A DNA stretch of 53,741 nucleotides from Prevotella ihumii (GCF_900155655.1 NZ_LT707005.1:37929-91669); one strand, 5' to 3'; positions 9,096-17,538 are shown, counted from the first letter of the stretch. The notes: generated by a model not told the origin, from the sequence alone. Translations and numbers: made by a program.

Positions 9096-9101
9096 TTGTA
9101 A

Positions 9102-9255
9102 AAAGGTAGAATCGGTCTGTCGAAGAGGTAAACCAGCTAACGACCCAGCTAAAAGCTATAAATCGTTTCGGACCTCATCGACATAGTTGCAAAGACCAGA
9201 TAGAAAGTTATCGACACGAAGCCTATTTAGAGTTCTAGTCCATACAACTATCGAC
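9102..9255 (+). ncRNA. Predicted IS110 bridge RNA, copy 1
   Basis: Two stem-loops with internal guide loops are visible. The first stem pairs 9118-9129 with 9172-9183 (one mismatch). Its loop holds CTAACGACC (9137-9145), identical to the left side of the insertion target, then a small AGCT/AGCT hairpin, then AAATCG (9160-9165), the reverse complement of the right target CGATTT. The second stem pairs 9183-9189 (ATAGTTG) with 9245-9251 (CAACTAT). Its loop holds ATAGAAAG (9200-9207), identical to the element right end, and TTAGAG (9227-9232), the reverse complement of CTCTAA at the left boundary. This is the layout described for IS110 bridge RNAs: target loop first, donor loop second, left guides identical to the top strand and right guides complementary to it. 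The ends of the RNA are estimates. Confidence 0.8.
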
Positions 9256-9285
9256 CAATTCTACTTAATAAAATTGTACAAATAT

Positions 9286-10311
9286 ATGAAGAATTTATTT
9301 ATCGGAGTTGATTTTTCGAAAGAAAAAGTTGATGTGGCTATCATTTTTGCAGACGGTCTGACAGAAACGGCCCCAAGAGTGTTCAACGAGTTCAAGACAA
9401 CAGTGTCTGGCTACAAGCAACTGGTCAAGTGGGTGGAGAAGAATTCCTACGGCATCGATCCTTCCCTGTGGCTCTTCTGCGGTGAAAATACTGGCGACTA
9501 CAGCAAAGGACTATGCAACTTCCTCTACGGCAAAGGCTACGACATGTGGCTTGAGAACGCCAAGAGCATCAAGGACGCATCAGGTCTCAGACGATTGAAG
9601 TCTGACCGCGCCGACGCCTCGATGATTGCAGAATACGCTATGAGAAATCACGACAAAGCCGTTATGTACGAGCCACTTAGCGAGTCACTTGCACAACTAC
9701 GAGAGCTGTTTCTGTATCGTCAAATGGTGGTACGCCATAGATGCAGCTTTCAGGTGCGTAGAGGCGAGAAGAAGCTCACTATGGAGAAATCGCCTATCAA
9801 GACGATGATCTCGCAGAGCGGAAGGCATATCCTGTCAGAACTCAACAAGGAAGTAGAGAAGATAGACAAGCGAATCGCCGAGCTCATTAAGTCGGACGAA
9901 GAGCTCACCGAGGTGTTCACAATCGTGACCTCGGTGCCTGGCATAGGAACGCAGAACGCTGTCTGTCTGATGGTGTATACAGACAACTTCCGTCGTTTCA
10001 ACTACGACTCGCGCAAGATTGCCTGCTATTACGGCTTAGCCCCATTCGGAAAAGACTCTGGCACCAGTGTGCATTCTGATCCGCATGTACATTATATGGC
10101 GAACCGCCAGATAAAGGCCATGCTGACACAAGCTGCACTGGCTGCCGTCAAATTCAATCCCGTTATGGCGAGGTACTATATGCGCCTCGTGGAACGCGGA
10201 AAGAAGAAGCAAGTTGCATTGAACAATGTCAAGAACAAACTTGTGCATTTGGTCACTGCAATGGTTAGAAACCGCCAAACATTCACCCCTGATTATAAAA
10301 TCTCAGCATAA
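9286..10311 (+). CDS. IS110-family DEDD transposase (recombinase), copy 1
   Basis: 341 residues from ATG 9286, chosen over an upstream in-frame GTG/ATT-type start because MKNLFIGVDFSKEKVD is the usual N-terminus and the upstream stretch is the RNA-coding left end. The RuvC-like DEDD domain has Asp in GVDFS, Glu in FCGENTGDYS and Asp residues in RLKSDRADASMIAEYA. The C-terminal Transposase_20 domain has TSVPGIGTQNAVCLM and YYGLAPFGKDSGTSV, with the serine used for strand exchange. IS110 recombinases are guided by a bridge RNA from their own non-coding end. The copy at 43346-44371 differs by only two residues within this span. Confidence 0.93.
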   Translation: MKNLFIGVDFSKEKVDVAIIFADGLTETAPRVFNEFKTTVSGYKQLVKWVEKNSYGIDPSLWLFCGENTGDYSKGLCNFLYGKGYDMWLENAKSIKDASGLRRLKSDRADASMIAEYAMRNHDKAVMYEPLSESLAQLRELFLYRQMVVRHRCSFQVRRGEKKLTMEKSPIKTMISQSGRHILSELNKEVEKIDKRIAELIKSDEELTEVFTIVTSVPGIGTQNAVCLMVYTDNFRRFNYDSRKIACYYGLAPFGKDSGTSVHSDPHVHYMANRQIKAMLTQAALAAVKFNPVMARYYMRLVERGKKKQVALNNVKNKLVHLVTAMVRNRQTFTPDYKISA

Positions 10312-10354
10312 ATTGAAAATAATGGTCAAAACATTTGGATTTTAACATAGAAAG

Positions 10355-10368
10355 CGATTTGGGGTTAA
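10355..10368 (+). repeat. Outer tip of MITE A plus target duplication GTTAA
   Basis: CGATTTGGG (10355-10363) is the last nine bases of the MITE, pushed away by the IS110 insertion. GTTAA (10364-10368) is the expected 5-bp target duplication of the NTTAA type; its left partner was lost with the deletion beside the IS66-type element. Confidence 0.75.
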
Positions 10369-10393
10369 TGATGTTCTAAATTCTATTGAGCAT

Positions 10394-10431
10394 AAAAAAA
10401 GAACCCATTCTCCTTGAAAATAGGTTCTTTT
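10394..10431 (-). terminator. Terminator for the minus-strand barrel gene
   Basis: AAAAGAACC (10397-10405) pairs with GGTTCTTTT (10423-10431). Read on the minus strand it ends in a T-run and lies 22 bases after the gene's stop. Confidence 0.75.
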
Positions 10432-10453
10432 ATTTGTACTGTTCAGCAATTTC

Positions 10454-11086
10454 TTAGAAGAAGTAAGCTATGCCAATTTGCCAAGAATTATTGCGGCTGC
10501 TTTCTTTCTTAACGAGGTCTTTTGTAAGGTCTTCTGCCAATTTTAAAGGCTCTATTTCAGCAGTTTTTCCACAAGCGATATTGTAGTTTGCGCTGATTTC
10601 CAAATTACCCATAACGGTAACACCAAGACCTGCATTTACGCTGAAATTGCTCTTTTTCAATGAGTAACTGCTTTGCTTATCCCATTTGAAATCTTTATCA
10701 CCAATATTAAGTCCCCATTGTGGACCTGCAAAGAAGTGTAAGTTGACTGTGCTTCCCAAGCCAATAGAATAACGGAGGTTTACAGGGATTGCCAATTGTT
10801 GCTGCTTGATAGTCTCTTCAGTTCCTAATGGAGTATTTACCTTTGCTGAGCGGTAATCGTAGAGTGCAGATGCGTCAATGCCCAAACCTACGATAGGAAG
10901 TGAGAACTTAGCGGTTGGTCCAACAAAGCCACCCATCTGGTTAGACTTCTTGAATACTTTGCTGCTAAGGTGCATATCTGTAACGTTCAAACCACCTTTG
11001 ATACCAAACTTAACGCTTTGTGCGTTTGCTGCTATTGCTGCGAATAAGCCCAATGAAACGAGGGCTAAAGTGAATATTTTCTTCAT
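10454..11086 (-). CDS. Small outer-membrane beta-barrel protein (porin-family, OMP_b-brl_2 type)
   Basis: 210 residues. A signal peptide (MKKIFTLALVSLGLFAAIAA, cleavage after NAQ) is followed by an eight-strand-like barrel: VKFGIKGGLNVTDM, GLGIDASALYDYRS, VNLHFFAGPQWGLNIG, FSVNAGLGVTVMG, and SWQIGIAYFF with the C-terminal aromatic residue used by the barrel assembly machine. It lies 111 bases after porN on the same strand but beyond a hairpin (11104-11141), so it may be transcribed partly by read-through from the por operon. Family members are mostly uncharacterised; a direct role in type IX secretion is not shown. Confidence 0.82.
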   Translation of the reverse strand: MKKIFTLALVSLGLFAAIAANAQSVKFGIKGGLNVTDMHLSSKVFKKSNQMGGFVGPTAKFSLPIVGLGIDASALYDYRSAKVNTPLGTEETIKQQQLAIPVNLRYSIGLGSTVNLHFFAGPQWGLNIGDKDFKWDKQSSYSLKKSNFSVNAGLGVTVMGNLEISANYNIACGKTAEIEPLKLAEDLTKDLVKKESSRNNSWQIGIAYFF

Positions 11087-11103
11087 ATTACTAAAAATAA
11101 GAC

Positions 11104-11141
11104 CGCTCTTAACAACTACTATTGGGTAGCTGCTAAGAGCG
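11104..11141 (-). terminator. Hairpin terminator after porN
   Basis: A 16-bp stem (CGCTCTTA at one edge, TAAGAGCG at the other) with two G-T pairs and a six-base loop. On the minus strand it is followed by TCTTATTTTT. It separates porN from the downstream barrel gene. Confidence 0.72.
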
Positions 11142-11197
11142 TTTGGATTAAACTTATATTTCCTTTGAATTTATTCTCATTGCATCTTGTCTTTGGC

Positions 11198-12250
11198 TTA
11201 ATGTCGCTGACGGCGTACCGAAACACGTGCTGAATTATTGGTAGAAGTATTGCGTGTAGTTTTGCTCTTCTTAGTTGAAGTCGCTGAAGTTGTTTCTCCT
11301 CCACCTCTACGTGTGCGACGATTACGTTTCGTAGTCTTGACGTTTTCTTTTGTTGCTGCAATGCTGTCCAAACTGTCACGTTTTGCTTGGTCGCCAAAGA
11401 TATTCTTTTCAAAGTCTACCAATTCTTTTTCTATCTTCTTTTGTTCAGCTGTCATTGCTGAGTCGGTTGGGCAATACTGCGAAAGCGTTCTGCCGAGCAT
11501 ATTGGTAGTTTTGTATATCTTGCCTTGATAACGATTCATTGTGAAGTAGTCTTCCACACTCATTGTTGCTGCATTATTGAGATTGCTCGTCATAATGGTT
11601 TGCTTTGAGAGGAAAGGTGCTAAGTCGTCATATTTCACCCAAAAGAGTGGATACTTCACTTCGCCGTCTCCAAACTCATCGGCACGTGCCATAATAGGGC
11701 AGAGGGCTATAACCTTGCGATGGAATGTAGATGTACCTTGGTCGTAATATGCACTTTCTTTTAGGTAGTAACCTTTCACTTCTGCAGATGGTATGTCGCT
11801 GTTGTCAAGACGAATACCACGATTGGTGCGTTCGTAATAGATGTGATAGTTGTCCAAGAACTGCAAAGGCTTGATGCGTGCAGAATCGGTAAATACCTCA
11901 TTGCCATCCATACGGTATTCGTATGCCGAGATACCTCCATTGCGTGGTCCCATCATCATCAATTTGAAGATATAGGTGAACAGGTTCATTTGTGAGCCTA
12001 CAGGTTCAGTAGGGTAGTAGAGCCCAGCGTTAGCATCTTCCACGAGGTTTAGTTCACGATAGATGTCACGTCTCCACACCACATCTTCGTTCATTGGAGT
12101 AGTGGTAGGGAACGAAATCTGTGCACGAGTAGTTATCGTGTTTGTATTCGATTTTCTTTTCTGTTGTTGCTCTGTACGACGGCGTGCAGGTTGTGCACTC
12201 ACACCTAAAGCTACTAAAGCAACACATACTATTAATGCTATTCGTTTCAT
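11198..12250 (-). CDS. porN: PorN/GldN, type IX secretion periplasmic ring component
   Basis: 350 residues, with a cleaved signal peptide (MKRIALIVCVALVALGVSAQ). The family core has VVWRRDIYRELNLVEDANAG near the start, YPTEPVGSQMNLFTYIFKLM, and YFTMNRYQGKIYKTTNMLGR with SQYCPTDSAMTAEQKKIEKE later. With PorK it forms the large periplasmic ring beneath the outer membrane that surrounds the translocon. The last 50 residues are a basic, Ser/Thr/Arg-rich tail (KTTKRNRRTRRGGG and on) that looks disordered. It is the last por gene in the order porP-K-L-M-N, the same order as in Porphyromonas gingivalis, and starts 68 bases after porM. Confidence 0.93.
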   Translation of the reverse strand: MKRIALIVCVALVALGVSAQPARRRTEQQQKRKSNTNTITTRAQISFPTTTPMNEDVVWRRDIYRELNLVEDANAGLYYPTEPVGSQMNLFTYIFKLMMMGPRNGGISAYEYRMDGNEVFTDSARIKPLQFLDNYHIYYERTNRGIRLDNSDIPSAEVKGYYLKESAYYDQGTSTFHRKVIALCPIMARADEFGDGEVKYPLFWVKYDDLAPFLSKQTIMTSNLNNAATMSVEDYFTMNRYQGKIYKTTNMLGRTLSQYCPTDSAMTAEQKKIEKELVDFEKNIFGDQAKRDSLDSIAATKENVKTTKRNRRTRRGGGETTSATSTKKSKTTRNTSTNNSARVSVRRQRH

Positions 12251-12318
12251 TGTCTATATCGTCTATAAATCGTTAGTACTTCGACAATCGAAGAATGAAC
12301 GTTGATTATCTATTTTTA

Positions 12319-13908
12319 TTATTGAACTATTACCTCCATATTGCGTCCGTTGAGCGTGCGTGTTGTGCCGTCAGGACCGTGTACCACAACATTGGTTATA
12401 TAGAAGCGCTTGTTGCGGCTCAAGTGGCGGAACTGCTCTTTCTGTTGTGCAGAGAATTGTGCGCCATTGCTTGCTAAAGGAACTGCATTGCCCATATTAT
12501 CGAAGAATACGGTGCGGAAACTGGTTACTGTAAATGGGATGTCCAACAAGCCATCGTCAATAGCAGCCTTGATGCCAGGTGCTGCCATTAGTGCAGCTTT
12601 TGATAATGCGCCACTCTTAAAGCGGTCGCTACCCATAGTAATATAAGGAGACGGATCTGGCAATTTGCGTACACGGAACTCGTATTTGCCTATTGCACGT
12701 CCTTTTGCCGATACCGATATGGTAACGTTTTTTCCAACGCTTGTAGGGCGTGCCACAAACTTACCGCCGCCACGAGCCACTAAGGATCCACCTGTCATTG
12801 TTGCTTGCACCTCGCTTTGTGCTGTGTTCGGAATACTTATGGTGATAGGGTTATCAAATCCTGCGTACAGTACGTTCATCAAGTCGGCAGCAATTGTCGC
12901 CATACCTTCAAAGGCTGGTGTCTTTTGCATACCATCTGGGCTGATGTAACGCTCAGGTTGAGGACCGCCTGTTACCCAATAGTCTTGCGAGAAGTTTCTT
13001 TTGATAACGTTACCCACAAGGTCTTTTATCAAGATATATCCCGATAGAGTGTGTTTGCCAGGTGCACCAGCTTTCACTGTGACTTGGTTGCCTTTGATGA
13101 GTTGACCATTCACATACACTTGTGGTTGCTGCGTAGAGTCTACTGCAGCCATAAACATTTGTGCTGTAAGTGTTTCGCCAGGGTAAAGACGAGTCTGACT
13201 TGGTACAACGAAAGCTTCCAACTTGTTTACACGCAAATCCTTTAGTCCAATGTTTGCCACCAATGTGTGCAGCACTTCACCTTCAGCGTAACGAATATCA
13301 CTCTGCAATTTTGAGAGCAATGTAATAGCTGCCGCCACAGGCATATCTTCAAACATATATTCCTCCCAGTTTTTATTCAGTGTGCTTTTAGGAACATCTG
13401 TTGAGAGGTTGCTTGCTATTAAATTCTTTTGACGAGGGTCGGTAACAAACTTTAAGATGCGTGTGCGATAGCTGTTGATAGCATTGAATAGTTTGTGTCC
13501 TTGGCCTGTTCCTGGAGCCAACATTACGTAGCTTGCTGCTTCCAAGTTGTCTTTATTCTTTATATGTAGTGGGTTTCCGTCTTCACCGTCAGCCTCTTTT
13601 GCTATGTCTACCTTCAGTTGTTGAGCGTAGTTGTACAACGAGTCGCTCATATTTCTTACGGTCGAAGCCATAGCAAACCATTCCTTCACCTTTTGAGGGT
13701 TTTTCTGCATCATCTTCTCTATTTCGTTGAAGATAGCAGAATTCTCCTTTGTAGAGTTTCCCGTGGTGCGGTTTAGGCTTTCCTCCACTACAGAGAAACC
13801 GTTGAGCACCTCCGTAGAGACGTTCAATGCAAGCATTGCCATCAGAACGATGTACATCAAGTTGATCATCTTCTGACGTGGGGAAACCTTTTTCTTTATG
13901 ATTGCCAT
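12319..13908 (-). CDS. porM: PorM/GldM, type IX secretion motor stator/shaft
   Basis: 529 residues. A short cytoplasmic start (MAIIKKKVSPRQK) leads to one membrane helix at about 14-33 (MINLMYIVLMAMLALNVSTE). A long periplasmic part of stacked domains follows, including LKDLRVNKLEAFVVPSQTRL and GGSLVARGGGKFVARP. PorM dimers pass through the inner membrane, plug into the PorL pentamer and carry proton-driven rotation to the periplasmic ring. The length fits the family. The gene follows porL after 74 bases and precedes porN by 68 bases, and the gaps show no strong terminator, so one operon is likely. Confidence 0.95.
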   Translation of the reverse strand: MAIIKKKVSPRQKMINLMYIVLMAMLALNVSTEVLNGFSVVEESLNRTTGNSTKENSAIFNEIEKMMQKNPQKVKEWFAMASTVRNMSDSLYNYAQQLKVDIAKEADGEDGNPLHIKNKDNLEAASYVMLAPGTGQGHKLFNAINSYRTRILKFVTDPRQKNLIASNLSTDVPKSTLNKNWEEYMFEDMPVAAAITLLSKLQSDIRYAEGEVLHTLVANIGLKDLRVNKLEAFVVPSQTRLYPGETLTAQMFMAAVDSTQQPQVYVNGQLIKGNQVTVKAGAPGKHTLSGYILIKDLVGNVIKRNFSQDYWVTGGPQPERYISPDGMQKTPAFEGMATIAADLMNVLYAGFDNPITISIPNTAQSEVQATMTGGSLVARGGGKFVARPTSVGKNVTISVSAKGRAIGKYEFRVRKLPDPSPYITMGSDRFKSGALSKAALMAAPGIKAAIDDGLLDIPFTVTSFRTVFFDNMGNAVPLASNGAQFSAQQKEQFRHLSRNKRFYITNVVVHGPDGTTRTLNGRNMEVIVQ

Positions 13909-13982
13909 TTACCTTGTTTCTAAGTTATTATAACACGTTCTGTAGCTGTGCAACCTACAGTACCTCTCTTTTGGGCTTACTT

Positions 13983-14768
13983 TTACTCTTCTCCCGTGGG
14001 TTGTGGAGCTGGTGTTGTAGGAGCTGCCACACGCATATTCACGGTCATTGCCTCAATCATACGTGCGTAAACCTTGTTGAGTTGCTCTATTTGTTGAGCC
14101 ATCTTGCGTGTCTGTTCGTTTATTTGGTCGATAGTGCCAATCTGCTGACTTGCGCCCTTGAGTTGCATTTCGTAAACCTTTGTAATGCCTGTAAGCGTAC
14201 GATTAAGGTTTTCCATTTCCTCACTATCACGTGTTAGGCGTTCGCTCTGGTGACTTACTTTACCCAACATATCAGTCAGACTCTTCAGTGCATCCACATA
14301 GTTGGTTTGTGCCTCTACCATTTCAGGAGTCTGTTGTTCCGCATTAGCGATTACTTGGCTTTGCTGATTTACTACAGCTGCCGCAATTGCATCGGCTGTT
14401 GGCATCGTTTGTCGAGCCACTTCACCCACGTTCATAGCTGTTGTGTTGGTCTGTATTTGTGGGGCGTAAGCCGCTTGTGCTTCGTCTTCCAACTCTTCTT
14501 CTTCAAAGTGAGTAGGTATTTCTTTTCCGTCATCAGTCTTGTCGAAAGGTCTATCGAAAGCCGAGAGGAAGAACACAATGACTTCAGTACCCATACCGAG
14601 ATACAACCAAATGTTTGCACCTGGCAAGTGGGTAAGCTTAAACAATGCACCCAAGATTACGACGGCTGCACCCCAACTATAACCATAGTTCAAGAAGGTT
14701 TGCCCAGGAACGGTATCAATCCATTTTTGCAGACGATACACAACATTATATTTACTGTACTGTGTCAT
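13983..14768 (-). CDS. porL: PorL/GldL, type IX secretion inner-membrane motor subunit
   Basis: 261 residues with two membrane helices, about 30-46 (YSWGAAVVILGALFKLT) and 53-70 (IWLYLGMGTEVIVFFLSA). Glu62 in the second helix lies where family members carry the conserved acidic residue needed for proton flow, and Lys44 sits near the end of the first helix. The C-terminal half is cytoplasmic and coiled-coil rich (MENLNRTLTGITKVYEMQL, QIGTIDQINEQTRKMAQQIE). It ends in a proline-rich tail. The ATG overlaps the porK stop by one base (TAATG), so translation of the two is probably coupled. Confidence 0.95.
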   Translation of the reverse strand: MTQYSKYNVVYRLQKWIDTVPGQTFLNYGYSWGAAVVILGALFKLTHLPGANIWLYLGMGTEVIVFFLSAFDRPFDKTDDGKEIPTHFEEEELEDEAQAAYAPQIQTNTTAMNVGEVARQTMPTADAIAAAVVNQQSQVIANAEQQTPEMVEAQTNYVDALKSLTDMLGKVSHQSERLTRDSEEMENLNRTLTGITKVYEMQLKGASQQIGTIDQINEQTRKMAQQIEQLNKVYARMIEAMTVNMRVAAPTTPAPQPTGEE

Positions 14769-16258
14769 TATTTTCTACGTTTTTTACTTTTCTTACTTGC
14801 TTTCATTGCTTGCTTTGCAGCCTCGCTTGACGAGCTTGCCAAGCTGCGTACGCATCTAAATCCTATGTAACTACGTGGTTGGTTTTGGTATTCCCAAGTG
14901 CGCCAAGCACTTCGGATATAGCTCTCAGGGTCTTTCCAGCTACCACCACGCACACTCTTTTTCTTCAATCGGTAAGGGTCTTCCTTTGCCGCCTTGTACT
15001 CTAATTGCGGGTTGAGGTCGTTCATTGCTTCTACGCCAGCCTCGGTATAGATGGTGCTTGTCCATTCTGCCACGTTACCTGCCATATCGTACAAGCCGTT
15101 CGAGTTGGCACTATAAATTCCAGCTCTGCTGGTTATCAAGTTGCCGTCTTTGGTGTAATTACCCCTATCAGGCTTAAAGTTGGCATAGAAACAGCCGTTA
15201 CCACTCTTCACATCTTGGTTTTCCCAAGGGAACTCGTCTTGATTCTTACCACGAGCTGCGTATTCCCATTCTGCTTCGGTAGGAAGGCGATAGCGTTGTA
15301 CAAAGCGTGCTTCCTTGCCCAAACCCTTGAGCAAATAGTCGGTACGCCAAGCGCAGAACGCATTAGCTTGTTCCCACGTTACACCTACAACAGGGAAATC
15401 GTTATAAGTGGAATTGCTAAAGTAATTGCGAAGATAAGTTTCGTTTTCCGAATTACGGAAATCGTTCACCCAGCAGGTTGTGTCAGGATAAACATTGACA
15501 ATGTATGTATTCAAGAAGTCCCAAGGACCAGACAATGGTCGGTTGATGGTTTCTTGATGTATTACGCCTTCATCGTCAATGTAGGCTGTATCTTTAGAAA
15601 TCATAACTACCTCGTTAGGGTCTACCGTAACATCAGTATTCAGATTGCGTTCCTCTGGGCGCAAACGATTGCGGCGGAGTGCTGCTGTGGTGTAATCGTA
15701 TATCTCGTAACGGTAGTTTAGTTGTTTTGCATCAATGCTCTTTTCTCCTGTTACAGGATTTATGGTATAAAGACTTTCAAACGCACGCAATTCGTCTTCT
15801 GTAGGCTTGCGTGGTAGACGCTTGCTCCAGTCCAAGTGAGGCTTTACAGGGTCGCCATTCTTGTCTTCGGTTATCATATAGGTTTCATCGCCACCGTATG
15901 CTGGGTCTGCCAATCGTGTGCGAAGAATAGAGTCCTTCACCCATTCTACAAACTGCTTGTATTCTGAGTTTGTAACTTCTGTTTCGTCCATCCAAAACCC
16001 ATCAACAGATATGTCCTTTGTTGGAGTTTCTTTTCCCCAAAGGCTATCTTGCTTTTCTACACCCATCTTCAACCAACCTCTTTTTACCATCGTCATACCG
16101 AAGGGAGCTGGTTCGCGGAACGATTTTCCACCACCTACACCAGTTACTTCTCCACCTCTACCCAATGATGATGCCGACTTGCCACCAAAACAGCTGCTAA
16201 GCGACGCGAGTACTATTGCGCTAAGACAAAGCGTGAATATACTTTTCTTCATTTTCAT
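14768..16258 (-). CDS. porK: PorK/GldK, type IX secretion ring lipoprotein
   Basis: 496 residues. The lipoprotein signal MKMKKSIFTLCLSAIVLASL is followed by SSC, with the lipidated Cys at 23. The rest is a formylglycine-generating-enzyme/sulfatase-modifying fold: GFWMDETEVTNSEYKQFVEW, RLPTEAEWEYAARG, LYDMAGNVAEWTS, SVRGGSWKDPESYIRSAWR and YIGFRCVRS. In this family the fold is structural, not catalytic. PorK sits under the outer membrane and forms the ring with PorN. It ends in a lysine/serine-rich tail. A second in-frame ATG two codons downstream is an alternative start. It begins 11 bases after porP. Confidence 0.95.
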   Translation of the reverse strand: MKMKKSIFTLCLSAIVLASLSSCFGGKSASSLGRGGEVTGVGGGKSFREPAPFGMTMVKRGWLKMGVEKQDSLWGKETPTKDISVDGFWMDETEVTNSEYKQFVEWVKDSILRTRLADPAYGGDETYMITEDKNGDPVKPHLDWSKRLPRKPTEDELRAFESLYTINPVTGEKSIDAKQLNYRYEIYDYTTAALRRNRLRPEERNLNTDVTVDPNEVVMISKDTAYIDDEGVIHQETINRPLSGPWDFLNTYIVNVYPDTTCWVNDFRNSENETYLRNYFSNSTYNDFPVVGVTWEQANAFCAWRTDYLLKGLGKEARFVQRYRLPTEAEWEYAARGKNQDEFPWENQDVKSGNGCFYANFKPDRGNYTKDGNLITSRAGIYSANSNGLYDMAGNVAEWTSTIYTEAGVEAMNDLNPQLEYKAAKEDPYRLKKKSVRGGSWKDPESYIRSAWRTWEYQNQPRSYIGFRCVRSLASSSSEAAKQAMKASKKSKKRRK

Positions 16259-16269
16259 ATCTCTTATTT

Positions 16270-17211
16270 CTATAGAAATCTTACACTTTTATGTTTGTTT
16301 CTGCCTTTTTTCTGAAGGTTTATATCTGTTTGATAACTTACAAATAGTTCGTGGCTGCCGTTTCCTACATCAGCTGTACCTGTGTACATTTCGTAGCTAT
16401 AGCCGATGTTTATGCCGTGAAAGCTTCCACCAATAAAGCCTGTAACCGAGTTTGTAGGGCTATACGATATGCCTCCGTACATCACCTTTTTATCGTTGGT
16501 ATATTGCAATCGAGCCGTAACATCAGCTCTATATGCTTTACCATCATAGCGTGCCAATACAGAGGTTGGTATAGATAAGAACGGATTTCTAAACTTTATA
16601 TTGTATCCGCCCATTAAATAATAGGTGCGGTCTATCTGCAAATCGTTCTTTTCACCTAATGCCACCATTGGAGCGTTTACATGTTGTGCCGATACGCCCA
16701 CATACCAATCCTTATGGGTATAGTAAGCACCGAAACCCATATCGAGCGACTGCCCCGTCACTTCTGCACGTGCAAATGCAGGGTCGTTGGCGTCTTCCAA
16801 ATCGAGTTTCGACCCGTCAAACTTCTCTAATATCAGTCCCAACTGCACACCTGCCGAGAGCATACCTCCAAAAAGATCTTTACGATAAGCATATTGTCCT
16901 GCAATGCGTTGATGGGTGAACAGACCTATCTTGTCGTTCATTATCGATGTACCCACACCGTGGTATTGCTTCATAAAGTAGAGCGGCATGTCTGCGCCTA
17001 CATACATCACCTTTGGTTTGTTGCGATAGCCTGCAAAATTCATTGCGTAAGCTCCCACCACATTTAGCTTGTTGCCTTTGCCCACTGCAGCAGGGTTGAA
17101 CGATGGCTCCATAGCCCAATAGTGACTAAAGGAGGCATCGTATTGCGCCCAAGCTACATTTGTTGCAGCCGAGACAAAGAGGCTTATTATGAGTATTAAA
17201 CGTTTCAACAC
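16270..17211 (-). CDS. porP: PorP/SprF-family outer-membrane protein of type IX secretion
   Basis: 313 residues, first gene of the por cluster. A signal peptide (MLKRLILIISLFVSAATNVAWAQ) is followed by the family start YDASFSHYWAMEPSFNPAAV. Repeated barrel strands (GVGTSIMNDKIGLFTHQRIA, GMLSAGVQLGLILEKFDG, DMGFGAYYTHKDWYVGVSAQ) lead to HELFVSYQTDINL. PorP-type barrels are type IX secretion accessory proteins; some family members shuttle or anchor cargo. The order porP-K-L-M-N matches the known cluster. No clear TAnnTTTG box was found in its leader, so its promoter is unassigned. Confidence 0.92.
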   Translation of the reverse strand: MLKRLILIISLFVSAATNVAWAQYDASFSHYWAMEPSFNPAAVGKGNKLNVVGAYAMNFAGYRNKPKVMYVGADMPLYFMKQYHGVGTSIMNDKIGLFTHQRIAGQYAYRKDLFGGMLSAGVQLGLILEKFDGSKLDLEDANDPAFARAEVTGQSLDMGFGAYYTHKDWYVGVSAQHVNAPMVALGEKNDLQIDRTYYLMGGYNIKFRNPFLSIPTSVLARYDGKAYRADVTARLQYTNDKKVMYGGISYSPTNSVTGFIGGSFHGINIGYSYEMYTGTADVGNGSHELFVSYQTDINLQKKGRNKHKSVRFL

Positions 17212-17458
17212 GAATAAATAACGTTATGGAAAAAGATTTATTGCATTATGAAGCGAATAAAATATTTTTAATATTGTACACATCGTCAGTCTTTTATACA
17301 TAAAATTGTTTTGTTCATCTTGTCGTAAAGGTTTATTTATTGCTCTATATTGAGTATTGCTTGCTTCTCGTTTGTCCTATTTGTAATATAGGTCATAAAT
17401 TGTGCATCAAGAGATATTGGTTGATTTGCGAACTTGCTATGAGTTGCTGCAAATGAAT
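17212..17458. other. Gene-free AT-rich leader of the por operon
   Basis: About 250 bases between the por operon start and the terminator of the next gene. It is AT-rich and presumably holds the porP promoter; I cannot place a confident box and see no open frame or repeat. Confidence 0.4.
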
Positions 17459-17506
17459 AAAGCGTGAACTTTTAGGTTCGTTACGAACGATGATAGTTCA
17501 CGCTTT
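17459..17506 (-). terminator. Terminator after the prolyl oligopeptidase gene
   Basis: A 12-bp perfect stem AAAGCGTGAACT / AGTTCACGCTTT encloses a loop with its own small TTCGTTACGAA palindrome. It lies 32 bases beyond the stop on the minus strand. Confidence 0.75.
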
Positions 17507-17538
17507 GTTTTTGCTTGTCGATTAATCCGATAGCGTTT

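Larger units (their letters stand above)
9006..10354 (+). mobile_element. IS110-family element, copy 1 (1349 bp)
   Basis: The boundaries come from comparing the empty MITE tip at 24300-24316 (CTAACGACCGATTTGGG) with the two filled ones. Both full copies start TCTAAGTTTGC right after CTAACGACC and end ATAGAAAG right before CGATTTGGG, giving exactly 1349 bp each. Like other IS110 elements it has no target duplication of its own and no terminal inverted repeats. It consists of a 280-base non-coding left end, one DEDD transposase gene and a short right end. Confidence 0.88.

Noticed and set aside
9187..9285. Upstream extension of the IS110 transposase (33 extra codons)
   Set aside because: The stretch is the donor loop of the predicted bridge RNA, and the family N-terminus begins at 9286.
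9006..10354. Own target duplication of the IS110 element
   Set aside because: Only a single shared C can be assigned at the junctions; the GTTAA/TTTAA duplications belong to the MITE.
14250..14870. 206-codon plus-strand frame across porL and porK
   Set aside because: Shadow of two conserved type IX secretion genes.
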